A DNA stretch of 64,000 nucleotides from Marinobacter sp. CHS3-4 (GTDB lineage: Bacteria; Pseudomonadota; Gammaproteobacteria; Pseudomonadales; Oleiphilaceae). The stretch covers positions 62,001 through 126,000 of the forward strand of contig NZ_JASGBJ010000003.1 in assembly GCF_030053415.1 (NCBI RefSeq), in the 5' to 3' direction. The translations under genes and the position numbers were made by a program. The notes beneath the pieces were generated by a model. The model was not told where the DNA came from. It saw only the letters and a program-made list of their open reading frames with translations, and searched no databases. Numbering within the stretch: the first letter of the stretch is position 1; every line of letters starts with the position of its first letter. Of this stretch, positions 8,890-17,684 are shown one piece after another.

Positions 8890-10595
8890 GAAAGGACCTC
8901 CGACCAGCGAACGTAGCAGACGGACACCGGCAGGTTGTTTTCAAGGCAATATTCCAGCCAGCGCACCTGGTGGTCTTGCAGTCTGTCACCGGGACCTTTG
9001 ACTTCGATCATTTCATAACGCTGCTGCGGGTCCGGGTGGTCTGGCTTGAAGCGGATCAGGTCCGGGAAGCCACTGCGATGCTGGCGCAGATCCGCCAACA
9101 TGCGATGGAACAGTCGCTCCAGGTGTTGGGCCGGCAGGCAGTGCAAGGCCAGTTCCAAAAGGGTTTCGCTGAACACCGGCCACACCACAAAAGGTGAGGC
9201 GATTCCGTATTTTTCCTGCCAGGTGTGCCGGATGGCTTGTTTCCAGGTGCCGTCTTGCAGTTGTTCAAGGCATCGATCAAACAGAGCCTTTCGACGACTC
9301 AGAAAATCTTCCCGGTAAAGATCCACCGGGCCGATATGAAAAGGGTGAAAAAACGCGCCAGGCACCGGTGCAAAAATTGCCGGCCAGCACAGCAGGCCAA
9401 ACAGTCCAGTGATCAGTGTGTTCTCCACATAGGCGACGGGCTCGTCGTCGGTGTGCAGGTGTTCCATGACGCGCCATTCGACGGAATGGCCTGAGGGGTT
9501 GTCGAGCGTCAGGTGAGTAGTTGGTATCTGCGGTTTGGGTGTGGCGCGTTCCAGCGTTTGGTCGAGCTTTTTGGCCAGCCGTGACATCAGGCGTTTCAGC
9601 CCCTGAACTTCGGCATCGTTGCGGGGCGATCCCGCTGCACGGGAGGCAAGATCCCAGGCTTCCCGGAATCTTTTCTGGCGTTCCAGAAGCCGGAGGTAGC
9701 GAAGCCGGGCCTCCCGGTGTTGGCTCTCCGAATAGGTTTCCAGGGCCAGCGGGATGTTTTTTTCCCGCTCGGCCTGACGGGCCAGTTCAAACAGCAGCCT
9801 GCCTCGTCGGCTTTCCAGCCAGGCATTGTCAGAAGCTTCCGGTATTGCCTGCCAGATGGCTTCCGGCGTTTCACCTTCGTCCAGGCGCTCTCGGCAATGG
9901 TGGAGCAGCAGGTATCGGTCCACGTCTTCACGTTTATCGAATGCCCGGGCGTCGGGGGTAAAGGGCACCTTCTCGTATTGATGATGCCCCAGTTCCACCA
10001 GCACAAAGTCCGACCATGTCTGGCGCAGATTGCCGAAAAACATCAGACGCAGGCGATCGAACAACGCCATGTGCTGAAGCCGGATCAGGCGGGTTTTGGT
10101 GTTGGGTAACCAGGCGCTGACCGGAGCAGCTTCCGGAAACGCCTCGCCCATGGCCTGTTTGAGCTGGGCTTTGGAGGCACTGGCGCTCAGCCCGGTTTCC
10201 GCAGCGTATTGCGCAAGTTCCGGCTTGAGCTCTGGCAGGGTGTAAAGACGAAACAGTTCGGCCACGGAAATCGACGGTGAAGCGTCGATCCACTCAGCCT
10301 CTTCCAGTACATCCATCAGCTGCGATATGGGATGTACCAGTTCGGGATAGTGAAGCTTCTCTACCCGAAAACCATCGCCGGTGCGCATCACCATTCGGGC
10401 GACCAGAGCCCGGGCATCGGCGGGCAGATCCATCAGGTTATCCACCAGGCGGCTTTCTTCGGTTAGCAGCAAGTCACTGTGGTGGTCCCGCACCCATCGA
10501 ATCACCGTCTCAAAATTGGCGAGGTAGTAAAGCGGGTCATTCAGGTCCGCCGTCTGGGGAACCTGGGTCGTCTGTTCGGTGTGCAGGTCAGGCAT
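8886..10595 (-). CDS. FAN1-type VRR-NUC structure-specific nuclease
   Basis: A 569-residue protein whose C-terminus is a VRR-NUC domain: FPDLIRF around residues 510-516 (D512), then MIEVKGPGDRLQDHQ (E531-x-K533), which together give the PD-(D/E)XK site. Its length and the long helical N-terminal part match bacterial FAN1 (KIAA1018) homologues such as the Pseudomonas enzyme, which cut 5' flaps and help unhook interstrand crosslinks. It is the first gene of a two-gene operon with the Fe-S helicase downstream, so the pair probably acts together in crosslink or flap repair. The ATG start lacks a strong ribosome site. It is divergent from the glutathione peroxidase gene. Confidence 0.9.
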   Translation of the reverse strand: MPDLHTEQTTQVPQTADLNDPLYYLANFETVIRWVRDHHSDLLLTEESRLVDNLMDLPADARALVARMVMRTGDGFRVEKLHYPELVHPISQLMDVLEEAEWIDASPSISVAELFRLYTLPELKPELAQYAAETGLSASASKAQLKQAMGEAFPEAAPVSAWLPNTKTRLIRLQHMALFDRLRLMFFGNLRQTWSDFVLVELGHHQYEKVPFTPDARAFDKREDVDRYLLLHHCRERLDEGETPEAIWQAIPEASDNAWLESRRGRLLFELARQAEREKNIPLALETYSESQHREARLRYLRLLERQKRFREAWDLASRAAGSPRNDAEVQGLKRLMSRLAKKLDQTLERATPKPQIPTTHLTLDNPSGHSVEWRVMEHLHTDDEPVAYVENTLITGLFGLLCWPAIFAPVPGAFFHPFHIGPVDLYREDFLSRRKALFDRCLEQLQDGTWKQAIRHTWQEKYGIASPFVVWPVFSETLLELALHCLPAQHLERLFHRMLADLRQHRSGFPDLIRFKPDHPDPQQRYEMIEVKGPGDRLQDHQVRWLEYCLENNLPVSVCYVRWSEVLS

Positions 10596-10660
10596 TGAAA
10601 CTGTTTCGAAGTCCGGAGCGTAATAGAATACTAACGATGATGCCCCAGGGAGACGAATCG

Positions 10661-11200
10661 ATGCGAGCTTTGTTCCTGATGGTTTTTGCTTTGCTGCCGT
10701 GGACGGCTCAGGCCGCAGAATGTGCCGACTATCTGGATCACGATCTGCGCAAGCTGCATTCTTCGGAGTCGGTGAATTTGTGTGAACTGGCAGGCGGGAA
10801 GCCCATGCTGGTGGTCAACACCGCCAGCCATTGCGGCTATACCGCCCAGTTTGAAGGTCTGGAAGCGCTGCACCAACAGTATCGTGATGATGGCCTGGTG
10901 GTGGTTGGTTTCGCCAGCGATGATTTCAATCAGGAAGCAGACAGCGAAGCGGAGGCCGCCGGTGTCTGTTTCAAGAATTTTGGCGTCACCTTCACCATGA
11001 TTGCCCCGTCCTCTGTCACTGGCAGCGGCGCCAACCCGGTTTTCAGTGCGCTCAATGAGCAGAGTGGCGCCCCGGGATGGAACTTCACCAAGTATGTGGT
11101 GAACGGCCAGGGTAACGTCGTCGAACGATTCCCCAGCCGGGTGTCACCAAGCGATGACCGTTTGCGCTCCGCACTCGACGAGGTTGTCGGCGGCTACTGA
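10661..11200 (+). CDS. Glutathione peroxidase family protein, exported
   Basis: A 179-residue thiol peroxidase. The first 18 residues form a Sec signal ending in WTAQA, so it acts in the periplasm. The peroxidatic cysteine is in NTASHCGYT (about C58), and GWNFTKYVV supplies the conserved tryptophan-asparagine region. The usual NQF motif that carries the active-site glutamine reads DDF here. This suggests an altered active site or a thioredoxin-dependent variant (inference). The frame extends upstream for 128 codons, but the start chosen has GGGAG eight bases before it and begins the signal peptide. Its 3' end overlaps the convergent enoyl-CoA hydratase gene by seven bases. Confidence 0.88.
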   Translation: MRALFLMVFALLPWTAQAAECADYLDHDLRKLHSSESVNLCELAGGKPMLVVNTASHCGYTAQFEGLEALHQQYRDDGLVVVGFASDDFNQEADSEAEAAGVCFKNFGVTFTMIAPSSVTGSGANPVFSALNEQSGAPGWNFTKYVVNGQGNVVERFPSRVSPSDDRLRSALDEVVGGY

Positions 11201-11994
11201 TTCGAGTCGTCGAACTTTCCATGGCGTCCGGCGCCCTTCTTGAACCGATCGGCACCGGCAATGGCCTCGGCAAAGACTACCGGATAGCCGGCCGCTCCCT
11301 CCGCCACCAGCGCTTCGGATAAGGACAGGTCCCACTGGCCGATGGCTGAAGCCCGGTCGGTCAGCATGCACTGCTGTGGAAAACCGGCGATTGACCTTGC
11401 CAGTGCTTCAGCCTCGGATCTGGCGTGGCCATCCGGCACTACCCGGTTGGCCAGACCCATGGTCAACGCTTCGGAGGCGTCTACCGGGCGACCGGTGAGA
11501 ATCATGTCCATCGCACGACCCTGGCCGACTATTCGGGGCAGTCGAACGGTGCCACCGTCGATCAGCGGCACGCCCCAGCGTCGACAGAACACGCCGAAGA
11601 CAGCAGACTCTTCCGCCACCCGCATATCGCACATCAACGCCAGCTCCAGACCACCCGCCACAGCATAGCCCGATACGGCTGCAATCACCGGTTTGGTCAG
11701 CGCCATTCTTGAGGGGCCCATGGGCCCCGGCGCTGTACCCGTGGGTTCGACGTAGTTGCGACGCTCCGGGTCGCCCACGCTTTCCAGATCAGCACCGGCA
11801 CAGAAGTTCCCGTCGGCGCCCCACAAAACAGCCACCTTCAGGTCGTCGTTTCGCTCAAACTCTTCGAAGGCGACACGAAGCGCATCGGCAGTGGCACCAT
11901 CCACGGCGTTTCGTTTGTGGCCACGATTAATAACAATCGTAGCCACCTCGCCCTGAATGTCGGTGTAGACCGCTTCGGCAAACGGGTCTGACAT
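11194..11994 (-). CDS. Enoyl-CoA hydratase/isomerase family protein
   Basis: A 266-residue crotonase-fold protein. Oxyanion-hole segments are NFCAGADLESVGD (near residues 63-75) and SGYAVAGGLELALMCDMRVAEE (two parts, near 108-130). The position of one catalytic glutamate is taken by residues in VFCRRWGVPLIDGGTVRLPR, a form seen in crotonase members that are not classical hydratases, so the exact reaction is unclear. AGGAG lies six bases before the ATG. It is transcribed in the same direction as the alcohol dehydrogenase 17 bases upstream and could share its transcript. The valine operon nearby has its own, separate hydratase. Confidence 0.83.
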   Translation of the reverse strand: MSDPFAEAVYTDIQGEVATIVINRGHKRNAVDGATADALRVAFEEFERNDDLKVAVLWGADGNFCAGADLESVGDPERRNYVEPTGTAPGPMGPSRMALTKPVIAAVSGYAVAGGLELALMCDMRVAEESAVFGVFCRRWGVPLIDGGTVRLPRIVGQGRAMDMILTGRPVDASEALTMGLANRVVPDGHARSEAEALARSIAGFPQQCMLTDRASAIGQWDLSLSEALVAEGAAGYPVVFAEAIAGADRFKKGAGRHGKFDDSNQ

Positions 11995-12011
11995 TGGTTA
12001 CTCCTGGGTCT

Positions 12012-13076
12012 TTACCCGTTTTTCAGCGTGTTCATGTCGATGACGAAGCGGTATTTCACGTCGCCTTTCTTCATGCGCTCGTACGCTTCGTTGATGTTCT
12101 TGATGTCGAGCATTTCGATGTCACAGGAAATATCGTGCTCGGCACAGAAATCCAGCACTTCCTGAGTTTCCGGCATACCGCCGATCAGGGAGCCTGCCAG
12201 AACGCGGCGCTTGAAGACCAGAGCGCCAGCTTGCAATGCCGGGTCTTCAATCGGCTCGAGCAGACCCACGATGATGTGTGTGCCATCGACGTTCAGGCAA
12301 TTCAGATACGGATTCAGGTCGTGTTGTACCGGAATGGTATCGAGCATGAAATCAAACGTCTCGGTAGCCGCTTTCATCTGTTCAGGGTCGGTGGAGATGA
12401 TCACGTGATCCGCACCCTGCTTCTTGGCTTCGGCCACTTTGCTTTCAGAGCGGGTAAAGATGGTGACTTCCGCGCCCAGGGCTTTGGCAAACTTCACGCC
12501 CATGTGGCCCAGGCCCCCCATACCGATAACACCAACTTTATGGCCTGCCTTTACGCCGAAATGGCGTAGGGGAGAATAGGTGGTGATGCCGGCACACAGA
12601 ATCGGAGCGGCGGCGGCCGGGTCCAGTTTCTCGGGTACTTTCACCACGAAGCGGTCACTGACCACGACTTTGTCGGAATATCCGCCGTAGGTGATGGAAC
12701 CATCATGACGGTCAACGCCGTTGTAGGTGCCGGTCATGCCTTCCGCGCAGTATTGCTCAAGCCCGGCGTTACACGATGAGCAGGTGCGGCAGGAATCCAC
12801 CATGCAGCCGACGCCCACGGTGTCGCCCACTTTGAAATCCTTGACCTCTGGGCCGACCGCGGTTACGCGACCAATGATTTCATGGCCGGGGACGACCGGG
12901 AACTGCGATACGCCCCAGTCGTTCTGGGCAAAGTGGATATCGGTATGACACACGCCGCAGTAATCGATTTCGATAGAGACATCGTCCGGGCGCGGTTCGC
13001 GACGGTCGAAGTCCATCGGTGCGAGTTTCGAATCTGCGGATTGTGCTGCGTAACCTTTTGCGTTGGCCATGCTCAT
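12012..13076 (-). CDS. NAD(P)-dependent zinc alcohol dehydrogenase (YahK/cinnamyl-alcohol-dehydrogenase type)
   Basis: A 354-residue zinc-dependent medium-chain dehydrogenase. Catalytic zinc ligands are in CGVCHTDIH and GHEIIGR. Structural-zinc cysteines are in VDSCRTCSSCNAGLEQYC. The Rossmann motif is GMGGLGHMG. The sequence resembles YahK/AdhC-type aldehyde reductases, which favour NADPH and reduce a broad range of aldehydes. Two ATGs six bases apart are possible: the downstream one (13070) has AGGA at nine bases and may be the better start. It probably heads a short transcript with the enoyl-CoA hydratase downstream. Confidence 0.9.
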   Translation of the reverse strand: MSMANAKGYAAQSADSKLAPMDFDRREPRPDDVSIEIDYCGVCHTDIHFAQNDWGVSQFPVVPGHEIIGRVTAVGPEVKDFKVGDTVGVGCMVDSCRTCSSCNAGLEQYCAEGMTGTYNGVDRHDGSITYGGYSDKVVVSDRFVVKVPEKLDPAAAAPILCAGITTYSPLRHFGVKAGHKVGVIGMGGLGHMGVKFAKALGAEVTIFTRSESKVAEAKKQGADHVIISTDPEQMKAATETFDFMLDTIPVQHDLNPYLNCLNVDGTHIIVGLLEPIEDPALQAGALVFKRRVLAGSLIGGMPETQEVLDFCAEHDISCDIEMLDIKNINEAYERMKKGDVKYRFVIDMNTLKNG

Positions 13077-13179
13077 CTTTCCTTCGGTTGTTCGATTGTA
13101 TTGCGTTCAATAGTTAGTTAACTACGAAATAACTGCGGGTTGGATTCCGTATTGCAACTGTCTGTTGATCGATCTACGA

Positions 13180-14100
13180 CTAATGTCGATGGGTATGGCG
13201 ATAATCGGTCGGCGACTGGCCCATGATTTTCTTGAACAGGCGCGAAAAATAGTAACTGTCATCATAGCCCAACATCCGGCTGATGTGGGCAAAGGAGTCG
13301 CTGGTGGTGTCCATCAGCTGGCAGGCCTGCTCTATCTTGAGATGCAGGAAATGCTGGATTGGCGATACACCGGTGGCGGCGCGATAGCGGGTCGCAAAAT
13401 GGGCGGCAGACAACCCGGTCAGTTCTGCCAGCTGCTCCAGCGTAATCCGTTCGTAAAGGTGTTCCCGCATAAAATTGTGAATAACATCCAGGTCGAGCTG
13501 GCTGGGCTGTTGAGCCTGATTCAGGCTCAGTGGAACGCCTGCCAGTAACTGTCGTAATCGGTTCGCTACGTGCACCAGTCCTGAAGAACGAAAGCCCGTT
13601 TGCTGCACGGATAGAAGGCCGTTGAAGTCCACCAGCAGTCGTGGCTGGCGGCCGATATGTTGGATGTATACCCCGTCAGTGAATCCCATGTGTTCCTGAA
13701 ACTCCCTGGCCAGTGGGCCCGAGTAATGAACCCAATGGATTGTCCATGGGTTGTCAGGCGCTGCGGTGTAGCGATGGCTGGCGCCGGCGGGGATCAGAAC
13801 CAGATCGCCGCTCTTTACAAGGTACGGCTGGTCCTCAATGTTCAGATAGGCTTCTCCGTCCGTGCACAGGATTAACAGATGATCGTGGTGCTGTTCACGG
13901 TGCATATGATGGCCTTCTGCGCGACGGTAGTGGCCGAAGGCCAGCGGGTAAAGATCCCGGGTCAGCGGGTGCTGTGACAGGCCGCGAATCACCGGTGCAG
14001 GAATCACGTAACGAATGCTGTCTGGCGGCACAGGCCATTGGGAAGTGCGAGTCATGGTTGCGCTATTTCGACGCTGAATAATCGAAAAATAGTCCAGCAT
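13180..14100 (-). CDS. mmsR: AraC-family transcriptional regulator, probably controls the valine operon
   Basis: A 306-residue AraC/XylS regulator. The N-terminal cupin-like sensing half (about residues 40-150) includes HMHREQHHDHLLILCTDG and SGDLVLIPAGASHRYTA. The C-terminal half has two helix-turn-helix units, with LEQLAELTGLSAAHFATRYR and ending in LGYDDSYYFSRLFKKIMGQS. It is divergent from mmsA with about 90 bases between, the same arrangement as mmsR and mmsAB in Pseudomonas. The symbol rests on that context. An alternative ATG 45 bases downstream begins TRTSQWP; neither has a clear ribosome site. Confidence 0.85.
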   Translation of the reverse strand: MLDYFSIIQRRNSATMTRTSQWPVPPDSIRYVIPAPVIRGLSQHPLTRDLYPLAFGHYRRAEGHHMHREQHHDHLLILCTDGEAYLNIEDQPYLVKSGDLVLIPAGASHRYTAAPDNPWTIHWVHYSGPLAREFQEHMGFTDGVYIQHIGRQPRLLVDFNGLLSVQQTGFRSSGLVHVANRLRQLLAGVPLSLNQAQQPSQLDLDVIHNFMREHLYERITLEQLAELTGLSAAHFATRYRAATGVSPIQHFLHLKIEQACQLMDTTSDSFAHISRMLGYDDSYYFSRLFKKIMGQSPTDYRHTHRH

Positions 14101-14191
14101 GAGCGAAAGTTAGTCAATCATTCGCACTGAAAAGCCTGTGCTAGCATCAATCTATAACGCCTATTCCAACAACAACGACAGGGAAACTCCC
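14101..14191 (+). promoter_or_regulatory. Divergent promoter region for the mms operon and its AraC regulator
   Basis: The 91 bases hold TATAAC at 14153-14158, a good -10 for mmsA, but the position 17 bases upstream (about 14130-14135) is A-rich without a -35 match. That pattern fits an activator-dependent promoter driven by the adjacent AraC protein. The operator itself cannot be assigned by eye. Confidence 0.4.
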
Positions 14192-15682
14192 ATGAAACAG
14201 GTACCTCTCTACCTGGGCGGCGAATTCGTCCAGAGTCAGACAGATCAGTGGATCGACGTCACCGATCCGGCCACCAACGAGGTCATTGCCAAAGCCCCCT
14301 GTACCACTGCGGACGAAATGACCCGCGCCATCGAGAGTGCCGCCGAAACCTTCAAATTCTGGAAGGAAACGCCGGTTTCGGAACGCGCACGCGTCATGAT
14401 GCGTTATCAGGCCTTGCTGAAAGAACATCACGACGAGATTGCCGAAATCCTGTCCAGCGAGACCGGCAAAACCTTCGAGGATGCCAAAGGCGATGTGTGG
14501 CGCGGCATCGAAGTCGTAGAACACGCGGCCAATATTCCCTCAATGATGATGGGGGAAACGGTTGAAAACGTGGCACGTGAAATTGACACCTATTCCTTCA
14601 CCCAGCCGCTGGGTGTCTGCGCTGGTATCACGCCGTTCAACTTCCCGGCAATGATTCCCCTGTGGATGTTTCCTCTGGCGATTGCCTGCGGCAACACCTT
14701 CATTCTGAAACCGTCGGAACAGGACCCCCTGACGCCCATGCGGCTGGCGGAGTTGTTTGAACAGGCCGGTGCGCCCAAAGGTGTGCTGCAGGTTGTTCAC
14801 GGGGCCAAAGAGCAGGTTGACCGCCTGCTGACGGATCCGGCCATCAAAGCCGTGTCTTTTGTCGGTTCAGTGCCTGTTGGCCAGTACATCTACGAAACAG
14901 GTACCCGCCACATGAAACGCGTTCAGAGCCTGGCGGGTGCCAAAAACCATCTGGTGGTCCTTCCGGATGCCGACAAGCAACAAGTGATCAATGCATTGGT
15001 TGGCGCCTCGGTGGGTGCTGCTGGCCAGCGCTGTATGGCGATATCGGTGGCTGTGTTCGTGGGTGAGTCACAGCAATGGATTCCGGAAGTGAAAGAGGCA
15101 TTGGCTGCCGCCAGGCCCGGAGCCTGGAATGATGCCGCAGCCAGCTATGGCCCCATCATCAGCCAGAAGGCCAAACAGCGGATCGAACAGTTGATTGATC
15201 GTGGCGAGGAACAGGGCGCGAACCTGTTGCTCGATGGCCGTGGTTGCACGGTAGACGGCCTTCCTGACGGCAATTGGGTTGGGCCTACTCTGTTCTCTGG
15301 CGTGACCGAAGACATGGATATCTACAAGGAAGAGATCTTTGGCCCGGTGCTGTCGTGCATGGAAGTCGCCAACCTGGAAGAAGCCATCGCTCTGGTGAAC
15401 CGCAGCCCCTACGGCAACGGCACGTCTCTGTTCACCAGTTCTGGCGGCGCCGCACGCCGCTACCAGCACGAGATAGAAGTGGGTCAGGTCGGCATCAACG
15501 TGCCGATTCCGGTGCCGCTGCCCTTTTTCTCCTTCACTGGCTGGAAAGGCTCTTTTTACGGCGACCAGCACACCTATGGCAAACAGGCCGTGCGTTTCTA
15601 CACCGAAACCAAAACCATCACGGCCCGCTGGTTTAGTAGCGATGCCCAGGCGGAAACCAATTTCTCCATCAAGATGCGCTGA
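14192..15682 (+). CDS. mmsA: CoA-acylating methylmalonate-semialdehyde dehydrogenase
   Basis: A 496-residue aldehyde dehydrogenase converting methylmalonate semialdehyde to propionyl-CoA, the last step specific to valine degradation. Family signs are [19 protein letters not shown] near residues 146-164, SFVGSVPVG, the catalytic cysteine in [10 protein letters not shown] (about C281), and [17 protein letters not shown] near the C-terminus, typical of MmsA. An in-frame ATG 54 bases upstream has no ribosome site, while the chosen one has AGGGAA upstream. It is first in a five-gene operon for valine breakdown and divergent from the AraC regulator. Confidence 0.95.
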   Translation: MKQVPLYLGGEFVQSQTDQWIDVTDPATNEVIAKAPCTTADEMTRAIESAAETFKFWKETPVSERARVMMRYQALLKEHHDEIAEILSSETGKTFEDAKGDVWRGIEVVEHAANIPSMMMGETVENVAREIDTYSFTQPLGVCAGITPFNFPAMIPLWMFPLAIACGNTFILKPSEQDPLTPMRLAELFEQAGAPKGVLQVVHGAKEQVDRLLTDPAIKAVSFVGSVPVGQYIYETGTRHMKRVQSLAGAKNHLVVLPDADKQQVINALVGASVGAAGQRCMAISVAVFVGESQQWIPEVKEALAAARPGAWNDAAASYGPIISQKAKQRIEQLIDRGEEQGANLLLDGRGCTVDGLPDGNWVGPTLFSGVTEDMDIYKEEIFGPVLSCMEVANLEEAIALVNRSPYGNGTSLFTSSGGAARRYQHEIEVGQVGINVPIPVPLPFFSFTGWKGSFYGDQHTYGKQAVRFYTETKTITARWFSSDAQAETNFSIKMR

Positions 15683-15708
15683 ACGTTCACGATGAATAAG
15701 GAATGGCC

Positions 15709-16875
15709 ATGAATTTTGACCTGACCGACGACCAGTTGGCCTTTCGCGAGGCGGCACGATCCTTTGCTGAAAAGTCCATGGCGCCACATGCTGCCAAATG
15801 GGATGCCGATCATACCTTTCCGGTGGAGGTGATTCGTGAAGGCGCGAAGCTTGGCTTTTGCGGGATCTATTCTCCGGAAGACCAGGGCGGCATGGGTCTG
15901 TCCCGGCTGGACACCAGTGTGATCGTGGAAGAGCTGGCGGCCGCTTGCCCATCCACCGCAGCGTTTTTCACCATTCACAATATGGCCACCTGGATGGTGG
16001 CAAGCTTTGGCACTGAAGCGGTGAAGAAAAACATCGCGCCCAGCATGACCAGCGGCGAATGGCTCGGCTCCTACTGCCTGACCGAACCCGGTGCGGGTTC
16101 AGACGCTGGCAACCTGCGTACCCGAGCTGAAAAAGACGGCGACAGTTATCTGATCAGCGGCAGCAAAGTATTTATTTCAGGCGCAGGCGCGACTCAGATG
16201 CTGGTGGTCATGGCCCGGACGGGCGCACCGGACAGTGGCGCCAAGGGTATTAGTGCCTTTGTGGTGCCGGCCGATGCGGAAGGCATTCACTATGGCAAGT
16301 GTGAAGAAAAAATGGGGTGGCACAGCCAGCCCACCCGTCAGGTGACCTTTGAGAATGTTCGGGTGCCGGAGGCCAATCGGTTGGGCAACGAAGGTGAAGG
16401 ATTCCGCATTGCCATGAAAGGCCTGGACGGCGGTCGCCTGAACATTGCGACCTGCTCGCTTGGCGGGGCGCAGGCGGCATTGATTCGGGCGCGGAATTAC
16501 CTGCATGAACGGCAGCAGTTTGGCCAGCCACTGGCCAGTTTCCAGGCACTGCAGTTCAAGCTGGCGGATATGGCCACGCAGCTGACCGCCGCCCGGCAAA
16601 TGGTTCGTCTGGGGGCCTTCAAACTGGATAACGCCGACCCGGAAGCCACGCTTCACTGTGCGATGGCCAAGCAGTTCGCGACCGATGCCTGTTTTGAAGT
16701 GTGCAATCAGGCGCTGCAATTGCATGGGGGCTATGGCTACATCCGCGAATACCCGCTGGAACGTTATGTTCGGGATTTGCGGGTGCACCAGATCCTTGAA
16801 GGCACCAATGAAATCATGCGCCTGATCGTGGCCCGCCGACTGCTGGAAGCCGGCGTGGCCGAAGCGATTCAATAG
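15709..16875 (+). CDS. Acyl-CoA dehydrogenase, probably isobutyryl-CoA dehydrogenase
   Basis: A 388-residue flavoprotein of the acyl-CoA dehydrogenase family. It has YCLTEPGAGSDAGNLRTRAE (FAD and substrate site), GWHSQPTRQVTFENVRVP, and a C-terminal end with LQLHGGYGYIREYPLERYVRD and HQILEGTNEIMR, where the catalytic glutamate is expected in EGTNE. Placement between mmsA and the hydratase points to oxidation of isobutyryl-CoA to methacrylyl-CoA. Two ATGs are six bases apart: the second is chosen because AAGGA then lies at six bases and not directly abutting. The substrate is inferred from context. Confidence 0.92.
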   Translation: MNFDLTDDQLAFREAARSFAEKSMAPHAAKWDADHTFPVEVIREGAKLGFCGIYSPEDQGGMGLSRLDTSVIVEELAAACPSTAAFFTIHNMATWMVASFGTEAVKKNIAPSMTSGEWLGSYCLTEPGAGSDAGNLRTRAEKDGDSYLISGSKVFISGAGATQMLVVMARTGAPDSGAKGISAFVVPADAEGIHYGKCEEKMGWHSQPTRQVTFENVRVPEANRLGNEGEGFRIAMKGLDGGRLNIATCSLGGAQAALIRARNYLHERQQFGQPLASFQALQFKLADMATQLTAARQMVRLGAFKLDNADPEATLHCAMAKQFATDACFEVCNQALQLHGGYGYIREYPLERYVRDLRVHQILEGTNEIMRLIVARRLLEAGVAEAIQ

Positions 16876-16894
16876 CCTTTATCCGGAGACGACG

Positions 16895-17674
16895 ATGAGC
16901 GACCTGATCAAACTGGACAAACGGGACCATGTGGCGGTGATCACCATTGCCAATCCACCTGCCAATACCTGGACCCTGGACTCACTCAATCATCTGAGCA
17001 CCCTGGTGGATGACTTGAATGAAGATCCGGACATTTACGCCCTGGTAATGACGGGAGAGGGCGAGAAGTTCTTCTCGGCCGGTGCCGATCTGAAAACCTT
17101 TGCTGATGGTGACGTTGGCAACGCGAATGCGATGGCCCAGGCGTTCGGGCGTGCTTTCGACGCGCTCACCCGCTTTCGTGGCGTCTCCATCGCGGCGATC
17201 AATGGCTACGCCATGGGGGGCGGCCTGGAATGTGCGTTGGCCTGCGACCTGCGCATAGCCGAAGAACAGGCTCAAATGGCACTGCCCGAGGCGGGCGTGG
17301 GTTTGTTGCCCTGTGCGGGTGGGACCCAGAACCTGCCCTGGCTGGTCGGCGAGGGATGGGCCAAGCGCATGATCCTGTGTGGCGAGCGGGTTAAAGCAGA
17401 CAAGGCACTGGAGATTGGCCTGGTAGAAGAAGTGGTGCCAACCGGTGAGTCTTTCGATAAAGCCATGGCTCTGGCCCACATGAGCGAGAAACAGAGCCCC
17501 TCGTCGGTTGCCCGATGTAAAACCTTGATCATGAGTGCCCGGGACGGTCGCAGCCATGCCGATGGCTGGCGCCTGGAGCGGGAACTGTTTGTGGATCTGT
17601 TCAGTACAGAAGACCAGCGCGAAGGCGTGAACGCGTTTCTGGAAAAGCGCGCGCCGCAGTGGAAAAACCGGTGA
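16895..17674 (+). CDS. Enoyl-CoA hydratase, valine pathway
   Basis: A 259-residue crotonase-fold hydratase. Oxyanion-hole segments are KFFSAGADLKTFADGD and NGYAMGGGLECALACDLRIA. The region ALPEAGVGLLPCAGGTQNLP carries the glutamate expected in active hydratases. In this operon it should hydrate methacrylyl-CoA to 3-hydroxyisobutyryl-CoA. The ATG has CGGAG a few bases upstream and the gene starts 20 bases after the acyl-CoA dehydrogenase. The substrate is inferred from the neighbours. Confidence 0.91.
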   Translation: MSDLIKLDKRDHVAVITIANPPANTWTLDSLNHLSTLVDDLNEDPDIYALVMTGEGEKFFSAGADLKTFADGDVGNANAMAQAFGRAFDALTRFRGVSIAAINGYAMGGGLECALACDLRIAEEQAQMALPEAGVGLLPCAGGTQNLPWLVGEGWAKRMILCGERVKADKALEIGLVEEVVPTGESFDKAMALAHMSEKQSPSSVARCKTLIMSARDGRSHADGWRLERELFVDLFSTEDQREGVNAFLEKRAPQWKNR

Positions 17675-17684
17675 GCTGAAAACG

